Part shown: positions 1-6,858 of the stretch, piece by piece | Numbering within the stretch: position 1 is the stretch's first letter | Layout of the letters: the number at the start of each line of letters is the position of its first letter | Assembly (NCBI GenBank): GCA_036402215.1 | Contig: DASWTI010000322.1 | Location: forward strand, 1-11,013 | Origin: DASXTS01 sp036402215 | Lineage (GTDB): Bacteria; Actinomycetota; Actinomycetes; Mycobacteriales; Pseudonocardiaceae | Length of the DNA stretch: 11,013 nt | Reading direction: 5' to 3' | The notes under the pieces: generated by a model | What the model saw: only the letters and a program-made list of their open reading frames with translations | What the model was told of the DNA's origin: nothing | Databases searched by the model: none | Made by a program: the position numbers and the translations under genes

Positions 1-810
1 GCCGGCCTCCAGGCCACCTGGCTCTCCGCCACGCTCGCCCCCGGCGGCACCGAGTCCTGGACCTGGAACAACGCCAACCCGCTCGACGCCGGCTACGAGG
101 TCGGCTACTCGCCGTCCGGTGGCGGGCCCACGGCCTGCCGCTTCGAGACGGTGGACACCAGCTACCACCAGATGCCGGGCGGTGAACGCAAGTTCATGTT
201 CACCATCAAGAACACCGGCTCCGTCACGTGCCGCACCACCGTGCTGCTGGCGGCCCGCCTCGGGGGGTTCATCGGCAACAGCGGCACCCTGAGCCCCGGT
301 GAGACGCAGAGCGGGTTCTGGAACTTCACGCACGACCTGGCCACCACGTCCGTGCAGGTGCTCGGCGTCTCGCCGAAGGGCGCGGCCGGCGCCGCCTCCT
401 GCCAGTTCACCGTCGTCGGGACCTCGCACCGGGACAGCCCCACCTTCGGCGGCCTCCGGGAGTTCCACTTCTCCCTGCGCAACTCCGGCTCGATCGCCTG
501 CTCGGCCGACGTGTACATCGGCTCCATGGCGCCGTCCATCGTCGAGCGGCTGAACACCAGCATCGGGCCGGGCGGCACCCAGTTCGTCACCTGGCGCGAC
601 GCCAACCCGCTCACCACGGTGTACGTGCCGATGGCGCACCAGCTGATCGGCCTGCCGCCGACGTGCCACCTGAAGATCGTCCGCTCGCAGTACTTCCAGA
701 CGTTCGACTCGGACGGCCTGGCCGAGCGCCGCTACACCGTGGAGCTCCGCAACATCGGGTCGACCACCTGCGCCCAGGTGACCGTCAGGCTGGGCACGCT
801 CACCGCGTGA
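1..810 (+). CDS. Secreted-type protein with 88-residue cysteine repeats (5' end missing)
   Basis: Frame 1 is open from the first base, so the gene begins before the window; 269 residues and a TGA stop are visible. I do not recognise a named family. The visible part is built of tandem units. Cysteines fall at visible residues 46/77, 134/167 and 222/257, so the first cysteine recurs exactly every 88 residues and the second every 90. The second cysteine lies in a conserved N-x-GS-x-x-C core (NTGSVTC, NSGSIAC, NIGSTTC), and each unit contains a PGGT/PGET turn. The first 45 residues are the end of another unit, so there are at least four, the last cut short just after its second cysteine. Alternating beta-type residues and paired cysteines suggest disulfide-bonded beta-sandwich domains outside the cell; this is inference, because the signal peptide is not in the window. 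Function is unknown; a surface or adhesion role is possible. Confidence 0.85.
   Translation, partial: AGLQATWLSATLAPGGTESWTWNNANPLDAGYEVGYSPSGGGPTACRFETVDTSYHQMPGGERKFMFTIKNTGSVTCRTTVLLAARLGGFIGNSGTLSPGETQSGFWNFTHDLATTSVQVLGVSPKGAAGAASCQFTVVGTSHRDSPTFGGLREFHFSLRNSGSIACSADVYIGSMAPSIVERLNTSIGPGGTQFVTWRDANPLTTVYVPMAHQLIGLPPTCHLKIVRSQYFQTFDSDGLAERRYTVELRNIGSTTCAQVTVRLGTLTA
136..810 (+). repeat. Protein-level tandem repeat, 88-residue period
   Basis: The units begin at codons 46 (base 136), 134 (base 400) and 222 (base 664), each at its first cysteine. The last unit stops after about 48 residues. An incomplete unit precedes base 136. The units are diverged at DNA level, so this is an old domain duplication and not a recent DNA repeat. 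Confidence 0.8.
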
Positions 811-824
811 CGGCAGCGCACCGC

Positions 825-856
825 CGCCGGAGTGGCCTTCCAGCGCCGCTCCGGCG
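825..856 (+). terminator. Hairpin between the repeat protein and the FAD gene
   Basis: CGCCGGAG (825-832) pairs perfectly with CTCCGGCG (849-856) across a 16-base loop, starting 15 bases after the upstream stop codon. There is no T-run, which is usual for terminators in very GC-rich Actinobacteria. It ends 8 bases before the FAD gene's ribosome-binding site, so it could instead act as a partial terminator or processing site inside one transcript. Confidence 0.45.
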
Positions 857-877
857 CCGGCTGCGAGGGTCGGCGGC

Positions 878-2200
878 GTGCGTGGTCACGCGGTGGTCGT
901 CGGCGCCGGCATGGGTGGGCTGCTGGCCGCCCGTGCGCTGGCCGGCGAGTACGAGCGGGTCACCGTGCTGGAGCGTGACCCGCTGCCGGACGGCGCCGAG
1001 CGGCGGCGCGGAGTGCCGCAGGGCCGCCACTTCCACGCCCTGCTGCGACGTGGCGCGCTCGTCCTGGAGGCGATGTTCCCCGGGCTCACCGGGGAGCTCG
1101 CCGCGGCCGGCGCACCCACCGTGGACCTGTTGCCGGACGCCACCTTCGTGGTCGGCGGCCGGCAGTTCGTCCGGGCGCGCACCGGCGCCACCATGATGCA
1201 GCTGACCCGCCCGCTGCTGGAGGGTGCGGTGCGCCGCCGGGTGGCCGCGCTGCCCGGCGTGCGGCTCGTCGACCGGTGCGCCGTGACCGGCCCGCTCACC
1301 GACCGCGGCCGCGTGGTCGGCGTGTGCACGGGGGAGCGCACGCTGCCCGCCGACCTCGTGGTGGACGCCTCCGGCCGCGGCGGCCGGGCCACCGCCTGGC
1401 TCTCCGCGCTGGGACACCGGCTGCCCGCCGAGGAACGCATCGTGGGCGACCTGGTGTACGTGAGCCGCCTGGTGCGGCTGCGCACCAGCCCGCCGCCGCG
1501 CGGCCTGACCCTGGTCGGCCCGACGCCGCGGCGGCCCACCGGCTTCGCGTTCGCCGCCCAGGAGAACGACCACTGGATGCTCACCGCGGTGGGCATGGTG
1601 GGCGACCACCCGCCGACCGACGACCCCGGCCTGCTGGCCTTCCTGGCCCGGTGCGCGCCGCCGGACGTGCTCGCCGCCGTCGCCGCCGCCGAGCCGCTCA
1701 CCGAGCCGTCCGCGCACCGCTACCCGGCGAGCGTCTGGCGTCGCTACGACCGGCTGCGCACCTTCCCCGAGGGCCTGGTGGTGTTCGGCGACGCCATCTG
1801 CGGCTTCAACCCGATCTACGGCCAGGGCATGACGGTCGCCGCGCTGGAGGCCGAGGCGCTGCGCCGCCTTCTCCGGGGCCGCTGCCCGCGCACCGGCGAC
1901 CGCGACCTGGCCCGTCGCTTCTTCGGCGCCGCCGCGCGGATCATCGAGCCGGTCTGGCTGCTCAACGCCGTCGCCGACCTCGCCATCCCCGGCGTCGGCG
2001 GCCGCCGCACCCCAGCCACCCGCGCGCTCAACCGGTACATCGGCCGGGCCCAGCGCGCCGCCGAGCACGACCCGGTGGTCGCCACCGCCTTCGTCCGGGC
2101 CATCGCGCTGCTCACCCCGCCCGCTGCGCTGCTGGCCCCGCCGGTGCTCGGCCGCGTCCTGCTCGGCGGAATCACGGAACGCCGCAATTCCGCCGCGTGA
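878..2200 (+). CDS. FAD-dependent oxidoreductase (PHBH / geranylgeranyl-reductase-like fold)
   Basis: This 440-residue flavoprotein has the usual layout of group A FAD monooxygenases and related reductases or halogenases. Near the N-terminus is the dinucleotide-binding motif VVGAGMGG (residues 7-14), followed by E32 at the end of the second strand, expected to bind the adenosine ribose. D163 sits in VVDASGRGG, matching the middle motif, and FGDAICGFNPIYGQGM (from about residue 303, D305) is the second FAD-contacting motif. The tail (about 405-435) is hydrophobic and may touch a membrane or substrate. No CxxC or halogenase lysine motif was seen, so hydroxylation or double-bond reduction of a lipid-like or aromatic substrate is most likely; the substrate is unknown. 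It starts with GTG, preceded by GAGGG at 865-869. It lies 67 bases after the repeat gene, and co-transcription is possible. Confidence 0.88.
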   Translation: MRGHAVVVGAGMGGLLAARALAGEYERVTVLERDPLPDGAERRRGVPQGRHFHALLRRGALVLEAMFPGLTGELAAAGAPTVDLLPDATFVVGGRQFVRARTGATMMQLTRPLLEGAVRRRVAALPGVRLVDRCAVTGPLTDRGRVVGVCTGERTLPADLVVDASGRGGRATAWLSALGHRLPAEERIVGDLVYVSRLVRLRTSPPPRGLTLVGPTPRRPTGFAFAAQENDHWMLTAVGMVGDHPPTDDPGLLAFLARCAPPDVLAAVAAAEPLTEPSAHRYPASVWRRYDRLRTFPEGLVVFGDAICGFNPIYGQGMTVAALEAEALRRLLRGRCPRTGDRDLARRFFGAAARIIEPVWLLNAVADLAIPGVGGRRTPATRALNRYIGRAQRAAEHDPVVATAFVRAIALLTPPAALLAPPVLGRVLLGGITERRNSAA

Positions 2201-2205
2201 TAAAT

Positions 2206-2247
2206 GGCCGCGTCCACCTGGACGCCGAAGCGCGGCCGTTGGCGTCC
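2206..2247 (+). terminator. Two overlapping, mutually exclusive hairpins after the FAD gene
   Basis: GGCCGCG (2206-2212) can pair with CGCGGCC (2231-2237). GGACGCC (2220-2226) can pair with GGCGTCC (2241-2247). Each stem is a perfect 7 bp, but the arms interleave, so only one can form at a time unless a pseudoknot is made. The simplest role is termination of the FAD transcript, which ended 6 bases earlier; an attenuator-like switch is possible. Confidence 0.45.
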
Positions 2248-2319
2248 GGTCGGCTTATTGAATGACCATGAAATGGGTGGTCCGCTAGTGGCGGTGTGGC
2301 CCGACCTCAGGAGGATCGC

Positions 2320-4218
2320 ATGCGACGACAAGTCGTGGTGCTCATTTCCGCGGTAGCGGTGGGCGTGACGCTCACCCTGTCCCAACCGGCCACCGGCGCC
2401 CCACCTGCGGCCGAGGGTGCCGGTTCCGCGCAGTACGTGGTGACCGGCCCGCGGACCCTCGACGACCGCAACGCCGTGGCCCGCACCGGCGCCGCGATCG
2501 ACTACGTCGAGCACGGCGACCTCCACGTCACCGCCACCGTCGACGAGATCGCCAAGATCACCGCCCTCGGCTTCACGGCGGAGCGCGTCCAGGCCCCGCC
2601 GACGGTGTCCGACGCGGTGCCCAACGACTTCCCGCCGGCCGACTCGCTGTACCACAACGAGGCCGAGACCAACGCCGAGCTGCAGCAGATGGAGATCGAC
2701 CACGCCTCGATCGCCCGGCGCTTCGCCATCGGCACCTCCTACGAGGGCCGCACGATCTGGGGAATCAAGATCTCGGACAACGCCGCGGCCGACGAGAACG
2801 AGCCGGAGGTCCTGTTCTTCGCGAACCAGCACGCCCGCGAACACCTCACCACCGAGCAGGCGCTCTACATCGCGAACCAGCTCACGAACTCCTACGGTTC
2901 CGACTCGCGCATCACGAACCTGGTGAACACGCGCGAGTTCTGGATCATTCCGATGTTCAACCCGGACGGATCGTCCTACGACATCGCCACCGGTTCGTAC
3001 CGGTCGTGGCGCAAGAACCGTCAGCCGAACGCCGGCTCGACCGCCGTCGGCACGGACATCAACCGCAACTGGGGTTACCAGTGGGGGTGCTGCGGAGGCT
3101 CCAGCGGCAGCACGGGCAGCGAGACCTACCGCGGCCCCTTCGCCTGGTCCACCCCCGAGGTGCAGCGGCTGCGTGACTTCATCCTGAGCCGTCGCGTCGG
3201 CGGCGTGCAGCAGATCAAGGTCGCCATCGACATCCACTCGTACTCCGAGCTGATCCTGTGGCCGTTCGGCTACCGGACCGCCGACACCGGCGCCGACATG
3301 ACCCTGGACGAACGCAACACGTTCGCCACGATCGGCCAGCAGATGGCGGCGACCAACGGCTACACGCCGGAACAGGCGAGCGACCTGTACATCGTGGACG
3401 GCGGGTCCATCGACTGGATGTTCCACGACCAGGACATCTTCGCGTTCGTGTTCGAGCTGTACCCGGTCGGCGGCGCCGGCTTCTACCCGCCGGACGAGCA
3501 GATCGCGCCGCAGACCGCGCGCAACCGCGAGGCCATCCTGATGCTGTCCGAGTACGCCGACTGCGTGTACCGGGCGATCGGCAAGGAGGGCCAGTACTGC
3601 GGCGTCCCGGGCGCGCCCGTGGTGGCCAACCCCGGCAACCAGACCGCCACCGTCGGCACCCCCGTCACGCTGAACAACAGCGCCAGCGGCGGCACCCCGC
3701 CGTACACCTGGTCGGCCACCGGGCTGCCGGCCGGCCTCGTGATCAACTCGTCCACCGGCCAGATCACCGGCACGCCGACCACGGCCGGCACGTCCTCGGT
3801 GACCCTCACGGCGACCGGTGCCGGGCTCAGCGGCTCGGCGACCTTCTCCTGGACGGTGAACCCGATCGGTGGCTCGTGCTCCGGGACCAACGGCACCGAC
3901 GTGCCCATCCAGGACCTGACCACGGTCTACAGCGACATCACCATTTCCGGCTGCACCGGCAACGCCTCGGCGTCCTCGCTGGTCGAGGTGCACATCGTGC
4001 ACACCTACCGCGGTGACCTCGTGGTCTCGCTGGTGGCGCCGGACGGCTCGGCGTACGTCATGCACAACCGTGCCGGTGGCAGCGCGGACAACCTCGATGC
4101 CATCTACACGCTGAACCTGTCGGGCGAGGTGGCGAACGGCACCTGGCGGCTGCGGGTCCAGGATGCCGCGAGCGCGGACGTCGGCTACATCAACAGCTGG
4201 TCGCTCACGCTGCGCTGA
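2320..4218 (+). CDS. Secreted M14 zinc carboxypeptidase with Ig-like and P domains
   Basis: This 632-residue exopeptidase should remove C-terminal residues from peptides outside the cell. The start is ATG at 2320, with AGGAGG at 2309-2314; a GTG at 2296 would put the ribosome site inside the gene. Residues 1-27 form a Sec signal peptide (two Arg, hydrophobic core, ATGA end), followed by a propeptide of roughly 70 residues. The M14 catalytic domain shows zinc ligands H171 and E174 in NQHAREH, H306 in IDIHSYSE, the substrate-binding N248-R249 in DINRNWG, and catalytic E379 in FVFELYP. The set is complete, so the enzyme should be active. A putative Ig domain (He_PIG type, about 430-517, with GTPPYTWSATGLPAGL) leads to a C-terminal proprotein-convertase P domain (about 520-632, with HTYRGDLVVSLVAPDG and WSLTL). 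The WGCCGGSSGS segment resembles Streptomyces-type carboxypeptidases. It appears to be its own transcription unit. Confidence 0.95.
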   Translation: MRRQVVVLISAVAVGVTLTLSQPATGAPPAAEGAGSAQYVVTGPRTLDDRNAVARTGAAIDYVEHGDLHVTATVDEIAKITALGFTAERVQAPPTVSDAVPNDFPPADSLYHNEAETNAELQQMEIDHASIARRFAIGTSYEGRTIWGIKISDNAAADENEPEVLFFANQHAREHLTTEQALYIANQLTNSYGSDSRITNLVNTREFWIIPMFNPDGSSYDIATGSYRSWRKNRQPNAGSTAVGTDINRNWGYQWGCCGGSSGSTGSETYRGPFAWSTPEVQRLRDFILSRRVGGVQQIKVAIDIHSYSELILWPFGYRTADTGADMTLDERNTFATIGQQMAATNGYTPEQASDLYIVDGGSIDWMFHDQDIFAFVFELYPVGGAGFYPPDEQIAPQTARNREAILMLSEYADCVYRAIGKEGQYCGVPGAPVVANPGNQTATVGTPVTLNNSASGGTPPYTWSATGLPAGLVINSSTGQITGTPTTAGTSSVTLTATGAGLSGSATFSWTVNPIGGSCSGTNGTDVPIQDLTTVYSDITISGCTGNASASSLVEVHIVHTYRGDLVVSLVAPDGSAYVMHNRAGGSADNLDAIYTLNLSGEVANGTWRLRVQDAASADVGYINSWSLTLR

Positions 4219-4232
4219 TCCTCCGCCCGGCC

Positions 4233-4269
4233 CATCGGCCCTCCTTCGCCCGTCGGAGGAGGGCCGGTG
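4233..4269. terminator. Strong bidirectional terminator between convergent genes
   Basis: A stem of up to 16 pairs forms between 4233-4248 and 4254-4269, including 9 consecutive Watson-Crick pairs (CGGCCCTCC with GGAGGGCCG) and two G-T pairs, around a 5-base loop. It starts 14 bases after the carboxypeptidase stop and lies 14 bases beyond the methyltransferase stop on the other strand, so it can serve both genes. Confidence 0.85.
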
Positions 4270-4283
4270 CGTGTCCGCCACGC

Positions 4284-5135
4284 TCAGCGCGGTGCCGTGC
4301 CACGGACCGCCCAGGCGCGGGCCGTCAGCCGGACGGTGCCGTCCGGCGCCGTCGGCAGGCGTTCCCGCAGCGCCTCCCGCAGGGCGTCGCGGTGCTCGGC
4401 CGGCAGGGCCATGGCGTACGCCGGCGCCGGGCCCTGGCCGCCGAGGAACGGGTCCCAGTAGTCGTCGAACCCGGCGAACACCGTGGGGACGGTGATGCCG
4501 CGGGCGCCCACCCCGGTCAGCCCGGCACCGGACCACAGGGTGGTCAGCTCGTCCGGGTGGCACACCGGGAAGCGCGCCGCCTCGTCGGCCGCCGCCGGGT
4601 CGAGCGCGACGGCGACGTCCCAGAAGTGCCGCATCATGCCCATGCCCTCGGCGTAGTCCCAGACGTACGCCGCCGCCACGCCGCCAGGCGCCGTCACCCG
4701 CGCGAACTCCGCCGCGGCCACCGCCGGCTCCGGCACGAAGTTCAGCGCGAGCCCACTCACCACCGCGTCCGCCGCGTCGTCCGGCAACGGCAGCGCCCGC
4801 GCGTCACCCACCCGGAACTCCGCGCGCGGCCCGGCGTTCCCGGCGCGCGGTCCGTCGCCGCCCGCCCCGATACCGTCCGCCACGGCGCCCGCGTCCGCCC
4901 CGGCCAGGCGCGCGCGGGCCGTGGCCAGGAACGGCTCCGACGGGTCCACCCCGATCACGTGCGACGGCGCCGCCGTGGCGAGCACCACCCCGGTCAGCGC
5001 CCCCGTCCCGCAGCCGACGTCCACCCAGCGCCGTCCGGGCGGAACGTCCAGCCAGGCCACGAACTCCGCCGCCACCGGACGGCTCCAACGCCCCACGTAC
5101 GCCTCATAGGCGTCGCCGGTGACCCAGGTGTTCAC
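4284..5135 (-). CDS. Class I SAM-dependent methyltransferase with a Gly/Ala insertion
   Basis: The 283-residue protein has a Rossmann-type methyltransferase domain: motif I VDVGCGTG (residues 38-45), an acidic residue after strand 2 (GVDPS, D64), RVGDARALPLPDD near 108-119, and motif III-like LNFVPEP followed by APGG. This matches the UbiE/Methyltransf_11-type small-molecule methyltransferases; the substrate is unknown. Residues about 79-104 are a low-complexity Gly/Ala/Asp stretch between ARARL and EFRVGDA. Relatives I know normally join these segments in a few residues, so this looks like an expanded surface loop. The start is GTG at 5135. No good Shine-Dalgarno is present, but TAGGGT lies 6 bases upstream, suggesting a leaderless mRNA. 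The gene lies convergent to the carboxypeptidase. Confidence 0.9.
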   Translation of the reverse strand: MNTWVTGDAYEAYVGRWSRPVAAEFVAWLDVPPGRRWVDVGCGTGALTGVVLATAAPSHVIGVDPSEPFLATARARLAGADAGAVADGIGAGGDGPRAGNAGPRAEFRVGDARALPLPDDAADAVVSGLALNFVPEPAVAAAEFARVTAPGGVAAAYVWDYAEGMGMMRHFWDVAVALDPAAADEAARFPVCHPDELTTLWSGAGLTGVGARGITVPTVFAGFDDYWDPFLGGQGPAPAYAMALPAEHRDALREALRERLPTAPDGTVRLTARAWAVRGTAPR

Positions 5136-5141
5136 CCACGG

Positions 5142-5147
5142 ACCCTA
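5142..5147 (-). promoter_or_regulatory. Possible -10 box for a leaderless methyltransferase mRNA
   Basis: Read on the minus strand, TAGGGT fits TANNNT and ends 6 bases before the GTG start at 5135, placing transcription start at or very near the start codon. No -35 consensus is visible. Confidence 0.4.
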
Positions 5148-5289
5148 CGTCGGCCACGGCTCCACCGGGCCACACGACGGACAGGCACCTCAGGGACGGA
5201 CACGGGGTGGCGGTCGATCCGGCCGTCATCCCGTCCGCATGATGCACCCTGGTCGCACCGATCCGGGGCCGGCGCCCGTGCTGTCCGCG

Positions 5290-5961
5290 TCAGCGGTGCA
5301 GCACGATGACGTCGGCCGGGAAGCGGGGGTCGATCTCGTAGTGGTCGTCGAACTGGCTGCTGAAGCCGGAGACGAGGACCAGGTCGCCGGCGCCGAGGCG
5401 GGTGAGGTCGATGGCCGCCTGGAGGTTGACGAAGATGGTCAGCTCACCGGAGCCGTCGTCGACGTAGAACTTGTGGCCGTAGGGCAGGTCCGAGGCGGGC
5501 GGGCGGGTGATCCGGCCGAGTACCCGGACCAGACGACCCTCGGTCGCCTCGGAGACGTCGGCGGTGCGGACCAGGGTGGGCAGCACCGGAAGGCCCTGGC
5601 CCAGGGTGGTCACGGCGGCGGCGTCGGCCGGCACCAGGATGCGCAGCCCGAAGCTGTCCCGCAGCGTCCCGGTCACCCGGACCCGCGTGCGCAGGCCGAT
5701 CCCCAGGCTCGTGGGCACGCTGACGTAGATGCCGGCGGTCAGGTCCTGCATGGCGAAGCCCTGGTCGAAGAAGCTCGACTCGAATGCCCCGGACGGCGTG
5801 GTCGCCGTCCCGGTCACCGTGACGATGGTGCCCAGCGGCAGCGCCCGCGCCTGGGCGATGGACACGGTGGTGGGTCCGAGGGTGGCGTGTGCCGGGAGTG
5901 CCGGGCCGAGGAAACCGAGTGCCGACAACAGGGTCGCCAGCAGGCGCAGTCGTGTGGACAT
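5290..5961 (-). CDS. Exported protein with two predicted OB-fold domains
   Basis: The 223-residue protein begins with a clear Sec signal peptide (MSTRLRLLATLL..., ending PAHA at residue 26). The mature part holds two similar beta-rich units. The first (about 32-118) shows IAQARALPLGTIVTVTG, then FAMQDLTAGIYVSVP and RVRVTGTL. The second (about 128-221) shows GRLVRVLGRI, FYVDDGSGELTIFV and GDLVLVSGF. The pattern of V-x-V-x-G strand, (Q/D)D-x-(T/S)-G-x-x-(I/V)-x-V strand and a closing strand is that of the OB-folds found next to extracellular nucleases and lipoproteins. Here no nuclease domain is attached, so it may bind nucleic acid or saccharide outside the cell; this is inference. An in-frame GTG at 6018 would add 19 residues ahead of the signal peptide, so ATG at 5961 is preferred, although its ribosome site is poor. 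Confidence 0.8.
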   Translation of the reverse strand: MSTRLRLLATLLSALGFLGPALPAHATLGPTTVSIAQARALPLGTIVTVTGTATTPSGAFESSFFDQGFAMQDLTAGIYVSVPTSLGIGLRTRVRVTGTLRDSFGLRILVPADAAAVTTLGQGLPVLPTLVRTADVSEATEGRLVRVLGRITRPPASDLPYGHKFYVDDGSGELTIFVNLQAAIDLTRLGAGDLVLVSGFSSQFDDHYEIDPRFPADVIVLHR

Positions 5962-6007
5962 CGGGTCAGGCTCGCAGTGCCCGGGAACACGCCGCAACGG
6001 CGCCCAC

Positions 6008-6036
6008 CCGAACGGCACGCGACGACAACCGTTCGG
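6008..6036 (-). terminator. Hairpin just after the H-x3-H-x3-E protein gene
   Basis: CCGAACGG (6008-6015) pairs perfectly over 8 bp with CCGTTCGG (6029-6036), with a 13-base loop. It begins 3 bases after the minus-strand stop codon of the gene at 6040-6612, and 46 bases remain before the next gene's start. It is probably a terminator that separates the two genes; an operator for the OB-fold gene is the alternative. Confidence 0.55.
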
Positions 6037-6039
6037 CCG

Positions 6040-6612
6040 CTACCGCCTGGCCCGATGCGCGGAGCGGCGGTGGCGGCGGTCGTCGGCGGGCAGGGGTGCG
6101 ACGAGCCGGGCGGGCCAGGGGAAGTCGAGCGTGTCGGCGGGGCCGAGCGCCACCCAGCGCTCGCCGTGCTCCCGCAGCACGCCGGCGGCGGTGAGCACCT
6201 GCTCGTCGGTCCACGGGAAGGGTTCCTGGCGGAGGCTGCCCCAGCCGCGTCGGGCCGCCTGGACGGCGCCGAGCCGGACGGTTCCCTCGACCTCCTGGTG
6301 CAGCATCCCGGCCATGATCTCGGCCAGGGCCAGCGCCCGCCGGTTGGCGTCGAGCACGCGTGTGCTGCGCGCCGCGGCGTCGTGGCGCGTGCGGCCCGCG
6401 ACGACGCGCATGTTGCCGAACACGGCGCCGGCCGCGATGGAGCCGAAGACCCCGTCGGCCAGCCCGAGCTCGCGTTCGGTCACGGCGTGCGCCAGGTCGT
6501 GCGGGATGCGGTGCTTGCGCGAGAAGGACGGCAGCTCCAGCACGATCCCGTCGTCACGGTGGATGGTGGCGACGCTCTCGCCCTGAGCGGCCCGGCGGAA
6601 GACGATTCGCAC
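6040..6612 (-). CDS. Uncharacterised cytosolic protein with H-x3-H-x3-E motif
   Basis: This 190-residue protein has no signal peptide or membrane segment. I do not know a named family, though the central block looks like one seen in actinobacterial hypothetical proteins. The N-terminal part (1-28) looks like a small beta unit (RIVFRR... VLELPSFSRKH). Next comes PHDLAHAVTERELGL (37-51), placing H38, H42 and E46 one helical turn apart, and then GVFGSIAAGAVFGNM (54-68), a glycine-rich turn. The remainder is a helical region and a very basic tail (DDRRHRRSAHRARR). Three potential metal ligands on one helix face suggest a metal site, but this is not the classic HExxH. The start is GTG with no convincing ribosome site. 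The gene is divergent from the C-x17-C repeat gene. Confidence 0.75.
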   Translation of the reverse strand: MRIVFRRAAQGESVATIHRDDGIVLELPSFSRKHRIPHDLAHAVTERELGLADGVFGSIAAGAVFGNMRVVAGRTRHDAAARSTRVLDANRRALALAEIMAGMLHQEVEGTVRLGAVQAARRGWGSLRQEPFPWTDEQVLTAAGVLREHGERWVALGPADTLDFPWPARLVAPLPADDRRHRRSAHRARR

Positions 6613-6613
6613 C

Positions 6614-6628
6614 CGCCCATCGTGGGCG
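6614..6628. promoter_or_regulatory. Palindrome at the start of the H-x3-H-x3-E gene
   Basis: CGCCCA-TCG-TGGGCG is a perfect 6-bp inverted repeat with a 3-base centre, beginning one base upstream of the GTG start at 6612. It could be an operator, or a hairpin that hides the start. Short GC palindromes are common in this base composition, so the support is weak. Confidence 0.3.
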
Positions 6629-6794
6629 TCCCGCCCGTGCCACGCGACCGAATTCGGCGGCCATCGGGCAAGCGCCGCCCGGCGTCACCACGCACCGGAC
6701 CGCCCCTCGTGCGCCCAGTTCCGGGCGATCGCCCCACGGCGGCGTGCCACGACACCCGAACGGCTCACGTCGCACCGTGTGGGCTGTCCGGCGG

Positions 6795-6823
6795 CTGACC
6801 GCCACGGTGGAGCTCGCCATACT
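6795..6823 (+). promoter_or_regulatory. Candidate promoter for the C-x17-C repeat gene
   Basis: CTGACC (6795-6800, 4 of 6 with TTGACA) and CATACT (6818-6823, 4 of 6 with TATAAT) are 17 bases apart, and transcription would start near 6830, about 29 bases before the GTG start. It stands out in an otherwise GC-saturated intergenic region. Confidence 0.4.
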
Positions 6824-6858
6824 CGGGCGCCGTGGATCACGGAGCGAGGGGGATTCCG

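Noticed and set aside
800..2068. Long open frame on the minus strand opposite the FAD gene
   Set aside because: Its translation is low-complexity (Gly/Ala/Arg/His) and lacks domains; the plus-strand frame has clear FAD motifs. It is a shadow of high GC.
2296..2319. Upstream GTG start for the carboxypeptidase
   Set aside because: It would place the AGGAGG site inside the gene and eight residues before a textbook signal peptide.
1816..4563. 915-residue open frame on the minus strand
   Set aside because: It spans three real genes and an obvious terminator, and its composition is that of antisense to GC-rich coding sequence.
5215..5266. Direct repeat CGATCCGG at 5215 and 5259
   Set aside because: Eight bases in GC-rich DNA, with no further structure; probably chance.
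5962..6018. Upstream GTG start for the OB-fold protein
   Set aside because: It adds 19 residues with Pro, His and Cys before a complete signal peptide.
5119..6798. 559-residue open frame on the plus strand
   Set aside because: It runs antisense to two minus-strand genes with a signal peptide and a coherent motif, and shows no domain of its own.
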